Below are positions 38,101 to 46,586 of a stretch of 64,000 nt of DNA, one piece after another. Location: contig JAGLTS010000024.1 of assembly GCA_023135165.1 (NCBI GenBank), forward strand, positions 1 to 64,000. The letters are read 5' to 3'. The position numbers and the translations under genes are program-made. Source of the DNA: Phycisphaerales bacterium. Its GTDB lineage: Bacteria > Planctomycetota > Phycisphaerae > Phycisphaerales > JAGLTS01. How positions within the stretch are numbered: position 1 is the stretch's first letter; each line of letters begins with the position of its first letter. The notes beneath the pieces are model-generated. The model made no database searches. It was given only the letters and a program-made list of their open reading frames with translations, and had not been told where the DNA came from.

Positions 38101-38133
38101 ACCCGAAAGCGGGTATATTTGGAAACCATATAC
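38101..38133 (+). promoter_or_regulatory. Inverted repeats upstream of the MltR-like gene
   Basis: ACCCG-AAAG-CGGGT (38101-38114) is followed by GTATAT-N9-ATATAC (38113-38133), an operator-like AT-rich palindrome 24 bases before the ATG at 38157. Confidence 0.4.
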
Positions 38134-38156
38134 ATAGAAGTCAAACGGATAAGATC

Positions 38157-38774
38157 ATGGCCAAGGACGATTGCATCTCAATCGACTTTCTAGAACGGGT
38201 TTCCGATGCGCTTTCCGAGGAATCTGATCGGGCATGCGTTATCCTGGTGGCGTCCTGGATCGCCCACTTTCTCAGAATCAAACTCGCTCAGGAGTTCTCC
38301 AAGGGGAATTCGGAGGCTCGCCATGCCCTTTTCTCCTTCAACGGTCCTTTCGCGACCGTCTCTGCGAAGTTGAATGCCGTGTTTTGCGCCGATTGGATCG
38401 ACAGCGATGTGTATCACGACCTGCAGGTGATCCGAAAACTGCGGAACACATTCGCGCATTCGATTGACAGCCACACGCTTCATGAGGAGCCGTTCCCTGC
38501 CATGGTAGCGAAGCTCCGGGTGCCCAAGCGCCAGTTCCACGACTGGGGACAATTGAGTGCGGCGACAACCGACACCGGAGTGGTGTTTTTCACAGGTGAA
38601 CGACCCGACGAGGCGACAGACGATCTTGATGTGAGCAAGATCAGCTTTCGTATGGGTGCCTCGGTAATCATCGCGGTCCTTGTTGCCAATCTCGGCATAC
38701 ACGTCGATGCTGATGGATTAGCCGGTACTGTCCTATTCGAACTTCCCGAGCACATGCGGGAGATCTCGGAATGA
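38157..38774 (+). CDS. MltR-family (DUF4145-like) protein
   Basis: The 205-residue protein matches the MltR pattern: ALSEESDRACVILVASWIAH, FNGPFATVSAKLNAVF, and DLQVIRKLRNTFAHSID. In E. coli MltR represses the mannitol operon without a DNA-binding domain. Relatives are often encoded alone in mobile regions, where the Arg-Asn-x-x-(A/S)-H motif is also typical of HEPN-like folds. No mannitol gene is nearby, so a sugar-related role is not supported. Confidence 0.82.
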   Translation: MAKDDCISIDFLERVSDALSEESDRACVILVASWIAHFLRIKLAQEFSKGNSEARHALFSFNGPFATVSAKLNAVFCADWIDSDVYHDLQVIRKLRNTFAHSIDSHTLHEEPFPAMVAKLRVPKRQFHDWGQLSAATTDTGVVFFTGERPDEATDDLDVSKISFRMGASVIIAVLVANLGIHVDADGLAGTVLFELPEHMREISE

Positions 38775-38814
38775 ACCTCTCCTTCAGCGGGGGAGGGAGG
38801 GGATAAGTACATTA

Positions 38815-38906
38815 GATGGACGCGCATCGTGCAACCGTGTGCGTGTTGCAATTCGGGGGTGCACCGGACTCACAGAGTCCGGCTCTCTCCGTTGCGAAGT
38901 CGGGTG
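38815..38906 (+). repeat. Direct repeat flanking the M50-like gene, copy 1
   Basis: GATGGACGCGCATCGTGCA, then TCGGGGGTGCACCGGACTCA and CAGAGTCCGGCTCTCCG-type sequence. It contains the hairpin CCGGACTC-ACA-GAGTCCGG. It matches 39611-39722 in the same orientation. Confidence 0.85.
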
Positions 38907-38963
38907 CCTGTTGCTTGTCTCTGCCCGGGTGATGGCGCACGTGAACGGATGACGCACGATTCG

Positions 38964-39548
38964 TCAGGCCCATGTGTATGCGAACTCAGCGATGAGCAAC
39001 AGACCCGCAATCGCTGCTGTGGTGTAAGCCACACGAGCGTTGACGCGACCATGACTGGAAGCGAGGCCGAATGAAGGACCGAGGCCGTTCCATAGGATGA
39101 ATCCAGGCGGCACGGTGATGGCGCCGAATAACCATAGCTGCCATGGGGCCGCTCCGTAACAGAGCAGGTCGCCTGCATCACCTGCATGCATGAACGAGCC
39201 GACACCGAGGTAGAGCCCGTTGACGATGAGGCAGAAGCCCGTGAAGAAGAGCACGACATAGAGACCCTGGGCGTGAAGAAACCGACAAGCGACCGCAATC
39301 AGCGCAGGAATCGCTGAGCCCAACACTGCGCCGCACCATGCAACGACAAGCGGATGAGGATTGACGGCAAGGTCTGTGCGAGAAAACTCCAGGGGATTCA
39401 GGACCACCGCAGAGATACGGCCACCGGTTGCGAGCGCGCCCAGGACGTGCCCAAGTTCGTGAACCACTTGCATGCCGAGCCACGACAGCACGATCGTGCT
39501 GCCGATCAGCACGAGTTGAGCGAGCGACATGCCTTTGGGGAGTGCCAT
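38964..39548 (-). CDS. M50-like membrane metalloprotease
   Basis: From ATG 39548 the 194-residue product has about five TM segments. It carries the zinc motif HELGH inside MQVVHELGHVLGALATGG and a later loop GSFMHAGDAGDLL whose Asp may be the third ligand, as in the M50 (S2P-like) group. The frame runs open far upstream to 40679, but that part is antisense to 39975-40733. The gene is enclosed by direct repeats and appears transferred as a unit. Confidence 0.78.
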   Translation of the reverse strand: MALPKGMSLAQLVLIGSTIVLSWLGMQVVHELGHVLGALATGGRISAVVLNPLEFSRTDLAVNPHPLVVAWCGAVLGSAIPALIAVACRFLHAQGLYVVLFFTGFCLIVNGLYLGVGSFMHAGDAGDLLCYGAAPWQLWLFGAITVPPGFILWNGLGPSFGLASSHGRVNARVAYTTAAIAGLLLIAEFAYTWA

Positions 39549-39610
39549 CTGACAGCTGATTGTGCGGTTGAGGCACACCCCGTCAAGTGGCGCGGAACGG
39601 GCTGAATTAA

Positions 39611-39722
39611 GGTGGATGCGCATCGTGCAGGTGTGCGCGATTGCGAACGCGTGTGAGCGTGTTGCTGTTCGGGGGTGCACCGGACTCACAGAGTCTGGCG
39701 CTCTCCGTTGCGTAGTCGAGCG
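39611..39722 (+). repeat. Direct repeat flanking the M50-like gene, copy 2
   Basis: Begins GGTGGATGCGCATCGTGCAG and includes TCGGGGGTGCACCGGACTCA and CTCTCCGTTGCG. It lies about 800 bases from copy 1. A partial third copy follows at 39785-39812. Confidence 0.85.
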
Positions 39723-39840
39723 CGTGATGACAGGAACGGTCAGCGCTCCGCTGCGCGTCGCGGCTACACGCGAACGCGAAGCGATGCGCGGCGGACTCTG
39801 TGTTGCGAAGTCGGGCGCGTGTGCGTCGTGCAGGTGGTAG

Positions 39841-39871
39841 GTTCCCGCAGGTACAAGTTCCTGCGGCTTTG
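39841..39871 (-). repeat. Palindromic hairpin, dispersed family A, copy 2
   Basis: The reverse complement reads CCCCAAAGCCGCAGGAACTT then GTACCTGCGGGAAC, nearly identical to 9401-9433 but inverted. Confidence 0.7.
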
Positions 39872-39974
39872 GGGAAGCGGCGCGTGGGGTTTCCGTCGGG
39901 TTCACCGGACTTGCTCGACCGATGCTATGCTGGGCGGTGCGGTGCGATGCGGCGCCGATCGAGGACTTGTGACC

Positions 39975-40733
39975 ATGGCGACCAGTTACGGCGCACTGTG
40001 CAGCGACTTCTACATCAACCAGAAGTTCGCGCTTAAGATGGACCTGCCGACCGCGCGCGAGACGGTCCTGGACCTCTTTGACCGCATTCGCAAGACCATC
40101 CCATCCATGGACCGCTTCCGGCGATACGACGGCGAACTGTCGCTGGAAAGCCCCGTCGTGGGCGGCCAATATGCGTGGGTCGGCCTGCGTGAGACGTGCG
40201 TCAAGAGCGGGTACGTCAACCCGGACAGCCTGGATGACGCCTACGGCTTGCACCTGCTGCTGCTTGAGATTTGCCCGTACTTCCTGTCGATCAGCCCGCT
40301 TGATGTGGACTACGTGGAACTGGTTTTCGGGTTTGATCTGGAGGCGAGGGGCAATCACGACGCGATCGTGTACGAGGCGCTCATGCGCGACACACCCGTG
40401 GGGCGATTGCTGGACACGAGCGAGACGCAGCCGATCGACGTGCAGCCGTTCATCGGGATGAGCCTCGATGCGGCGTGCGATCTGCAAGCGTACTTCGAGG
40501 TAAAGACGCGGACGCCGACCCGTGATGTGCGTGCAGGGGAGTACCACCCCGAGCCGATCAGCGTGTATCTCACGGTGCGGAAGTACGGTGCGGTGGATCG
40601 GCGTGAGGATCTGGCAGAGACGTTTGAATCGGTGCGCAGGCAGGCGGAGCAGTTGGTGGAGGATCGCGTGTTGCCGCACCTGGTTGCGCCGTTGCGTCAG
40701 GCGATCGAGACGGCTGGTTTCCAGGCGGGCTGA
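39975..40733 (+). CDS. Protein of unknown function
   Basis: The 252-residue soluble protein from ATG 39975 (MATSYGALCSDFYINQKFAL) has no signal peptide. It shows PISVYLTVRKYGAVDRREDL and long acidic helices. Its codon usage and GC match core genes. No family was recognised, but the clean frame, strong 3rd-base GC and close spacing (28 bases) to the next gene support a real product. Confidence 0.8.
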   Translation: MATSYGALCSDFYINQKFALKMDLPTARETVLDLFDRIRKTIPSMDRFRRYDGELSLESPVVGGQYAWVGLRETCVKSGYVNPDSLDDAYGLHLLLLEICPYFLSISPLDVDYVELVFGFDLEARGNHDAIVYEALMRDTPVGRLLDTSETQPIDVQPFIGMSLDAACDLQAYFEVKTRTPTRDVRAGEYHPEPISVYLTVRKYGAVDRREDLAETFESVRRQAEQLVEDRVLPHLVAPLRQAIETAGFQAG

Positions 40734-40761
40734 TCGGACGATCGCGGAGCGAGGTGCTGAG

Positions 40762-41052
40762 ATGTTCGGTAGAGAGAGCGAGCAACACCGGCAACGGGCT
40801 GATCGCTTTCGCGCGTGGTGTCATGCGAGGAGCGGGCTGGCGCTCGCGTCGGCGTTCCTCGGTTTCATCAGCCTGCCGGACTGCGTGATCGTTGTTCCCG
40901 GCATCGCGGCGATCGTCACGGGCATCCTCGGCTTGCGCGACCTGAAGCGCAGGCCGCACCTCACAGGCGCTCGCCTGTGCTACTTCGGGATCGTGTGCGG
41001 TTCATTCAGCCTGTTGTTCGCTGCGGTGGTCTACAGCTCGCGCTACTGGTGA
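40762..41052 (+). CDS. Small DUF4190-like membrane protein
   Basis: The 96-residue product (ATG 40762, GAGGT 8 bases upstream) has two TM helices: SGLALASAFLGFISLPDCVI through VPGIAAIVTGILGLRDLKRR, and CYFGIVCGSFSLLFAAVVY. The GI(L)GLRD-(R/L)K pattern between helices is typical of DUF4190 proteins. The function is unknown. It follows the previous gene closely. Confidence 0.72.
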   Translation: MFGRESEQHRQRADRFRAWCHARSGLALASAFLGFISLPDCVIVVPGIAAIVTGILGLRDLKRRPHLTGARLCYFGIVCGSFSLLFAAVVYSSRYW

Positions 41053-41078
41053 GCGTGATGCGCGGCCCGCAGTGTCAC

Positions 41079-41219
41079 CTACGACGCGAGGATGCTCGCC
41101 TTCCGGCCGAGGCGGCGTCGAGCGTTGATGATCTTCCTGCCGTTGCGCGTACGCATGCGGGCGCGGAATCCGAACTTCCGGCGTCTTTTGACGTTGCTCA
41201 CTCGGCGGGGATAGTGCAT
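41079..41219 (-). CDS. rpmH: 50S ribosomal protein L34 (bL34)
   Basis: A 46-codon gene: MHYPRRVSNVKRRRKFGFRA then RMRTRNGRKIINARRRLGRK. This is the bL34 core (K/R-R-x-R-K-x-G-F-R-x-R-M-x-T-x-x-G-R). AAGGAG lies 6 bases before ATG 41219. The usual partner rnpA is not next to it: the following gene is convergent. The N-terminus (MHYPRRVSN) differs from the common MKRTYQPS form. Confidence 0.93.
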   Translation of the reverse strand: MHYPRRVSNVKRRRKFGFRARMRTRNGRKIINARRRLGRKASILAS

Positions 41220-41357
41220 CATCAACTCCTTGACCCGAACACGACCCTCACGCGGGGCCGGTCGGATTCACCACATCGGCCGAAGTATGGGCGGGGAGGC
41301 CCGATCGGCGGTCCGGGAGTGTAGCGAACCGCATTGACATTGCCAACACCGGCTCGG

Positions 41358-43976
41358 CTACCCGGGCCAATCCGGGGCGAGACGCAGCTTCGTCGCCAGG
41401 GCCAGGGCGTGAAACGTGTAGTGCTCGTTGTCGTACGTCGCCACTGCAGCGTCGAGCCAGAGCAGCGCCTGGTCCCGATCACCCCGCGCTGCGGCTGTCA
41501 CGCCGGCAAAGAACAGATCGGACGGCGAAGGCGAATCGAGCGATGTGGGTGCGGTCGTCAGTGGGTCAAACGACACGAGCTGGTCCTCCACGGGTTCGCC
41601 GAGCAGCAGCCGCGTCGCCATCAGCACCCGTGCGGCTTCATCACCAGACGTCCCGTGCGACGATTCGTACGCGGCGAGTTGCTCATTTGCCTTGGCGGGC
41701 TGATCCCACTCGCGCCACACGAGGGCTGGGTACATCGCCGCCATGAAGGGGTCTTCCGGGGCGAGCATGTGCAGCGCTTCGAGATCCCACATCGCGCGGT
41801 CGAGCTGGCCCGTCCACCACTCCAATCGGAAGCGGTACTCGTGCACTTCCATACGGGTCTGCCGGGCGGTTTCGTAGCGGAACGCGCTGTCCCATGCGGA
41901 GATTGCTGCGTAGTGGTCGCCTTGCTTTTCGAAGTACTCCGCCTCGGCTGCGTATCCGCGTCCGGTGGTGGGTGCGATTCGCTGGGCGTGCTTCGCCGAC
42001 TCGTACGCTTTGGCCCACAGCCGCCTGGCCTCGGCACGATGCTCTTCGCCCGGCGTCTGATCCGTCGCCCGCGCGTCGGCAAGACGCTCGTGCGTCTCGG
42101 CTGCGAGTCGGTACGCAAGCGAGAGCAGGTAGCGCGGGTACGCCCGGTCCGGCCGAAGCAGGCACAGCGATTCCAGGCACGTCGTCTGTTCGGACAGGTG
42201 ATCGAGCTTGCGGTTGTAGTAGAGCCACTGGTTCAGCGCCCGACCGAGGTGAAGCAGCGCCTGTGTGAAGTCCGGCCGAAGTGCGATCGCCTGCCGAAGG
42301 TTGCCCATCGCCTCTTCGATGTGAATCTGCAGCGCTGCGATGCCGCGCAGGAAGTACTCCTCCGCACCGGCCGGCTTGCCGATCTCATCGGCCCTCGCCA
42401 GCCAGCGTTCGGCATCGGCCTCGTCACCCTCCATGCGCGTGATCCACGCAAGCAGGTACATCGCTTTGTGGTGATTCGGCTGACGGGAGAGCACGGCTCG
42501 CAGCTCATCGGCCGCCTGCTCGGGCGTCCTGCTGATGCGCGTGATGGCCCTGGCAACATGGAAGTCCGTCGAGTCGCATCCGAGCAGTTGCGCGCGAGCG
42601 AGCAGCGGCCGAACCGGTTCCAGCTCGATGTACGTCTCGTGCAAGAGCAGGTCGAGCGCATGGGCGACGAGGCGTCGTGCCTCGCTGCGCCGCAGGCGAT
42701 TCAGCCACCAGCCGCCGAACAGGAGGAGCGCCAGCCCGGCTGCGAGGAGCACGTACTGGCTGGTCACGACGAGCGCGCAGGTGAGCACGACCGACGCGAC
42801 GGCAAGCGTGGCCATCGCCTGATGCACGGTTGCCCATCGCACGGCACGCTCGATCAGCCCCGGCGATCGTGTCTTGACCGGCGCGCCGACAGCGATGTTA
42901 CGAAGCTCCTGGGCAAGCTCAGCCGCGGATTGGAACCTCTTGTCCGGGTCCTTGCGGATCGCGCGAAGGATGACCGCCTCCATGTCCCGGCTGATCGCCG
43001 GATTGATTCGTCGGGGCGGGGCGGGGTCTTGCTCAGCGATTTGGCGCAGCAGTTCCGCCATGCCCTCGGCGCGGTGCGGGAGTTCGCCGGTCAGGATTTC
43101 GTACAGCGTGACGCCGAGCGCGTAGATATCCGAACGATGATCGCCCGCGCTTCCGTGAAAGGCGGCGCGCGCCGTTCGTTGCGTGATATCCCCAGCCGAT
43201 GATCCGACCGCGGCGCCGACCTGCTCCGGCGCGAGGTAGCCGGGCGTGCCGACCATCTGTCCCGTGATGGTCAGGCCGGGCACATCGACGATGCGCGCGA
43301 CGCCGAAGTCGAGGATGTGGAGCCTGTTCTCCGGATCGAGGATCAGATTGGCGGGCTTGACATCGCGGTGGTAGACGTTGTTCCTGTGTGCGTGGTGCAA
43401 GGCCTCGGCGATGTCGGCGAAACGGTCCGCCCACTCGCGGCTCATATCCGGTTCACCCTTGCCGCCGGGCCGCTGCGCATCGCCCTGTGCAGGCAAATGA
43501 TCGAGCGATTTACCCTCGACGAGTTCCATCGCGTAGTACAAGAGCGAGCCGTGCTGTCCTTGCGCGTAGATCGGCACGATGCTCGGGTGACTCAGCTTCG
43601 CCACCGCCAGGCATTCGTTGCGGAAGCGCATGAGCCGATCGGGCTGCTCGGTGAAGTCCGCTGCGAGCAGTTTCAGCGCGACCATACGGTTGAGCGAGAC
43701 CTGCTTGGCGCGAAAGACGACGCCCATGCCGCCGCGCCCAAGCTCGGTGAGCAACTCGAAATCGCCGATGCGATCGCCCGGCTTGGGTGGGCCTATCGCC
43801 TGCTCACGATCATCCGTGCGATGCGCATGCGTGAGCGAATCACCGGCCGGCTCGATGCCGCTCCGCCCCATCGCTTCTCGCAGTTCAGCTTCGAGCGAGC
43901 GCATCACTGCTGCGTCGGCATCAGCCTCGTCAGCGCTTCGATGCGGATGATCCTGCTCGCTCAACGGTTGACTCAT
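41358..43976 (-). CDS. Serine/threonine protein kinase with TM segment and TPR-like repeats
   Basis: The 872-residue protein has a Hanks-type kinase at about 70-360: P-loop LGRGGMGVVF (79-88), Lys102 in VALK, HRDVKPAN catalytic loop, ILDFGVAR, and a GTPGYLAPEQ activation end. One or two TM helices follow (MATLAVASVVLTCALVVTSQ through LLAAGLALLLFGGWWL), then ~440 residues of helical TPR-like repeats. Planctomycetes pair such kinases with ECF sigma factors, and an ECF gene lies just upstream on the same strand. Confidence 0.95.
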   Translation of the reverse strand: MSQPLSEQDHPHRSADEADADAAVMRSLEAELREAMGRSGIEPAGDSLTHAHRTDDREQAIGPPKPGDRIGDFELLTELGRGGMGVVFRAKQVSLNRMVALKLLAADFTEQPDRLMRFRNECLAVAKLSHPSIVPIYAQGQHGSLLYYAMELVEGKSLDHLPAQGDAQRPGGKGEPDMSREWADRFADIAEALHHAHRNNVYHRDVKPANLILDPENRLHILDFGVARIVDVPGLTITGQMVGTPGYLAPEQVGAAVGSSAGDITQRTARAAFHGSAGDHRSDIYALGVTLYEILTGELPHRAEGMAELLRQIAEQDPAPPRRINPAISRDMEAVILRAIRKDPDKRFQSAAELAQELRNIAVGAPVKTRSPGLIERAVRWATVHQAMATLAVASVVLTCALVVTSQYVLLAAGLALLLFGGWWLNRLRRSEARRLVAHALDLLLHETYIELEPVRPLLARAQLLGCDSTDFHVARAITRISRTPEQAADELRAVLSRQPNHHKAMYLLAWITRMEGDEADAERWLARADEIGKPAGAEEYFLRGIAALQIHIEEAMGNLRQAIALRPDFTQALLHLGRALNQWLYYNRKLDHLSEQTTCLESLCLLRPDRAYPRYLLSLAYRLAAETHERLADARATDQTPGEEHRAEARRLWAKAYESAKHAQRIAPTTGRGYAAEAEYFEKQGDHYAAISAWDSAFRYETARQTRMEVHEYRFRLEWWTGQLDRAMWDLEALHMLAPEDPFMAAMYPALVWREWDQPAKANEQLAAYESSHGTSGDEAARVLMATRLLLGEPVEDQLVSFDPLTTAPTSLDSPSPSDLFFAGVTAAARGDRDQALLWLDAAVATYDNEHYTFHALALATKLRLAPDWPG

Positions 43977-43997
43977 CCTGATCCACCGTAATCCGGC

Positions 43998-44080
43998 GTG
44001 GGGGCGTGGGTCCGCCAGAGGCGGATTTCGCTGCGCTCAACCGCGCCGGAGGCGGATTTCGCTGCGCTCAAGGTTGGGGG
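43998..44080 (+). repeat. Dispersed palindromic element family B, two tandem copies
   Basis: TCCGCC-AGA-GGCGGA at 44011-44025 and GCCGGAGGCGGA at 44045-44056 are each followed by TTTCGCTGCGCTCAA. Both lie between the kinase and ECF genes. Confidence 0.8.
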
Positions 44081-44114
44081 TCTCTCGCAACGTCGCTGCA
44101 TGCTGAAGCGCCAG

Positions 44115-44702
44115 TCACAACTCTTCGTTGATCTCTTCCAGTTCGATGCGCAGCCGATCCATCAGGCGGTGCTTGATCTGATACAGGTTGTCGTGCGTGA
44201 TGTTCATCTTCTCGCACACCGTTTCGACAGGCTGCTCATCGAGCACGTGCATGGTGAACGCTTCGATCGTCTTGGCATCCACGCTCTCCGCGATGCGCTC
44301 CATTGCCTGGCGGATGCGATGGTGGCGCCACTGCTGCTCCCAGACCTCATCCTGCTGGTCTTCCTCGACGAGGATGTAGTCTTGCTCAGTCGGGTCGATG
44401 CTCTGCGGCGCGCGTTTCGCTCGGGCTGCGCGCCGATTGAGGGCGTTGGCGACGGCCCGTCGAAGGTAGCCGCGAAACCTGCCCTTGCTTACGTCGTAGT
44501 CGAAGTTCCCGATCGACTTGAAGATCGCGAACTCCACCTCCTGCACGACCTCTTCCGCATCGTCGTGCGACGCCCCCTTCGCCCTGGCGTAGCCGTACAG
44601 CAGCCGATGATAGCGCGCGTCGAATTCCGCCCAGCTCACCTGATCCGTCTGGTCTTTGAGGCGCAGCAGCAACGTCGCGCGCGTGACATCATCCATTGAC
44701 AT
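44115..44702 (-). CDS. ECF-type RNA polymerase sigma factor
   Basis: From ATG 44702 (or 44696) the 195-residue product has sigma region 2 (YARAKGASHDDAEEVVQEVE) and region 4 (PVETVCEKMNITHDNLYQIK). Its family resembles the planctomycete ECF group found next to Ser/Thr kinases. It is upstream of the kinase with ~140 bases between, including family B elements. The longer frame to 44726 starts inside an upstream promoter-like stretch. It probably responds to the kinase or a signal shared with it. Confidence 0.9.
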   Translation of the reverse strand: MSMDDVTRATLLLRLKDQTDQVSWAEFDARYHRLLYGYARAKGASHDDAEEVVQEVEFAIFKSIGNFDYDVSKGRFRGYLRRAVANALNRRAARAKRAPQSIDPTEQDYILVEEDQQDEVWEQQWRHHRIRQAMERIAESVDAKTIEAFTMHVLDEQPVETVCEKMNITHDNLYQIKHRLMDRLRIELEEINEEL

Positions 44703-44810
44703 CAGTCTATCCGATGGGGAGCGCACAGGCCTCGCGGCTCAGCGATCCCCCCAGGGCAATCGCAAAGTCGCGGTTGATGAGGTGTGAGGGTTGTCGAAGC
44801 GGTGAGCCTC

Positions 44811-45818
44811 TCACCCAGCGGGCTCGTCTCGCTGCTGCTCCTCGGATTCGGGACGCTCACCGCTGGAGGCTCCCGCTTCGTCGCCCGGTTCCGCCTGCTC
44901 GGGAAACCCGGCCAGAAACGTCAGCACCCGCCGCGTCGGCACATCGCCCGCCTCTCCAAACTCGCGGTTGAGCGTCGCGTGCGTCTTGTCCGGCGCATGG
45001 ATGACATCGGCCCGCACACCCGCGCGGCGCAAAGCCCGGGCCAGACGTCTGGTTTCCTGTCTCGACAGAACTCGATCGCCGGCATGGAAAAGCAGGAAGG
45101 GCGCAATGCCCTTTCCCCGATCGACGTGGTTGATGGGCGATGCATCATCCCAGCCTTCTCGATCCGACCCGAACGCGGCCCGGCACGGCATGGGGAGCGG
45201 ACCGCCTCTCATGTCCGCCATGCCTGCGATGTCGTAGGCCGCCCCGTCGAGCAGCACGACACCCTTGATGGTGGTGAGCGGCAGATCCCATTCGGCGAGC
45301 CGCCGGTCATCCGTGGCGACAAGCGCTGCGAGATGCGCGCCCGCCGAATGGCCCATGATGTAAATCCGATCAGGATCACCGCCGTACTGAGCGACATTCG
45401 CATGCGTCCACGCAACGGCGGCTGCGACATCCCTGACGTGCTCGGGATGCGCCACGGCTGGGGACAACCGGTAGTTGATCGAGATGAAGACGTACCCCTC
45501 GCCGACGAAGGCTGCGGGCTTGGCTCCCACGCGCACCTTGTCGCCGATCCGCCACGCGCCGCCGTGGATGTACACGAGGACCGGGTGATCTTCGCCGATG
45601 GTTGGGGCGTAGATGTCAAGGCTCGTCAACGCGTCATCCGCGCCGTCCTGCTGAACATAAGTGATGTCCAGATGCGTTTCGATCGGCGCCACATCGCCGA
45701 GCGGTTCCTCAGCAAGCTCGGGCGGCGCCTGCGCGGAACACACACCGGCAAGCGCGAGAAGCCAGACCACCGGGGTCCAAGTCCCGAATCCTCGTGCATT
45801 GATCGTTCTGGAAGGCAT
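44811..45818 (-). CDS. Secreted alpha/beta hydrolase (carboxylesterase-type)
   Basis: The 335-residue product (ATG 45818 behind GAGGAGG) has a signal peptide (WTPVVWLLALAGVCSAQAPP). The fold shows the oxyanion motif YIHGGAWR, nucleophile GHSAGAHLA, and a later Asp/His pair (APFLLFHAGDRVL; ...HAPDKTHATLN) consistent with the HSL/BD-FAE group. The C-terminal tail is charged and probably disordered (ASSGERPESEEQQRDE). It acts on carboxyl esters outside the cytoplasm; the substrate is unknown. Confidence 0.92.
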   Translation of the reverse strand: MPSRTINARGFGTWTPVVWLLALAGVCSAQAPPELAEEPLGDVAPIETHLDITYVQQDGADDALTSLDIYAPTIGEDHPVLVYIHGGAWRIGDKVRVGAKPAAFVGEGYVFISINYRLSPAVAHPEHVRDVAAAVAWTHANVAQYGGDPDRIYIMGHSAGAHLAALVATDDRRLAEWDLPLTTIKGVVLLDGAAYDIAGMADMRGGPLPMPCRAAFGSDREGWDDASPINHVDRGKGIAPFLLFHAGDRVLSRQETRRLARALRRAGVRADVIHAPDKTHATLNREFGEAGDVPTRRVLTFLAGFPEQAEPGDEAGASSGERPESEEQQRDEPAG

Positions 45819-46104
45819 GGGCTCCTCCTCACATGCGTGGATGTGGCAAGATCATCATCGCACCTGATCGTTCCAACGCCCATGCACCGACTGGATTGCA
45901 TGCTCGCGTAACCGTTCCGATGAGACGGTGCGCAGCGAGGCGAAGGCTGGGAGACGTGCTGCGAACGGCGATCACTGACGCGGTGAGGAAGATTGGGTGA
46001 CAGAGACACAGAGAATTCGCAAAAAGTGAGATTGCGCTACGAATCCCCGTCTGGGCGACGTAGAAGACGATGGAGGACGCTGACGACTGAGGAGGAACCG
46101 GATC
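45819..46104. other. Intergenic region
   Basis: 286 bases. A short GACAGAGACACAGAGAATTC segment near 45998-46017 resembles widespread low-complexity intergenic repeats. No gene is supported. Confidence 0.5.
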
Positions 46105-46362
46105 TTGCCGGATGGCGCCACATCACGACCCGCTGCTTCACCGCCGACTGTCGCCGTCGCGCTGACGGGTGATGATCTCATTGTCATCCGCCGCCTGCTG
46201 GAGCACCGGCGCGGCGACGTCGAGGATCGCTACCACACGCGTCTCCGCGACCACTCCACCGAGGAGAACGCTACCGATCTCTTCCAAGAGTTCGAGATGC
46301 TCAATGGCCTGGTCGGCCGGCTGCGTGCCGCCCAGCGCAAGTTCGGTCCCACTGCGGTCTGA
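46105..46362 (+). CDS. Small protein of unknown function (tentative)
   Basis: The 85-residue product starts at TTG 46105 with GGAGGA 8 bases upstream. The body (DDLIVIRRLLEHRRGDVEDR then ATDLFQEFEMLNGLVGRLRA) is a predicted helical hairpin. No family is known. The uncommon start codon is balanced by the strong ribosome binding site. Confidence 0.5.
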   Translation: MPDGATSRPAASPPTVAVALTGDDLIVIRRLLEHRRGDVEDRYHTRLRDHSTEENATDLFQEFEMLNGLVGRLRAAQRKFGPTAV

Positions 46363-46586
46363 CGCTCACCTCCTTGCGAGTTTCAGCGGTGGGTGGACCA
46401 TCTCCGACCTCACACGCAAGACGAGACTGCGACGTGGTGGTACCGACGCAGTTCATGGGATTGGATTGCATGCTCACATGACCGCTCCGAAGAAGGAACG
46501 CGCGGCGCGCCGAATGCGGCGATCGGCCGTATCCTCTGATCCGCTCGCCCCACCGGATGACCGGCGAGCCACACGGAGCGCAGCCC
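46363..46586. other. Intergenic region
   Basis: About 220 bases before the UbiA-like gene. No gene, hairpin or clear promoter was recognised. Confidence 0.45.

Larger units (their letters stand above)
39549..39974. other. Intergenic region with repeat copies
   Basis: 425 bases with the second flanking repeat (39611-39722), a partial third copy (39785-39812) and a family A hairpin (39841-39871). No gene is supported. Confidence 0.7.

Noticed and set aside
38964-40679. 571-codon frame as one protein
   Set aside because: Only the last 194 codons look like a protein (M50-like). The rest is antisense to 39975-40733 and passes through repeats.
41334-43202. 622-codon plus-strand frame
   Set aside because: Antisense to the Ser/Thr kinase, which has clear motifs.
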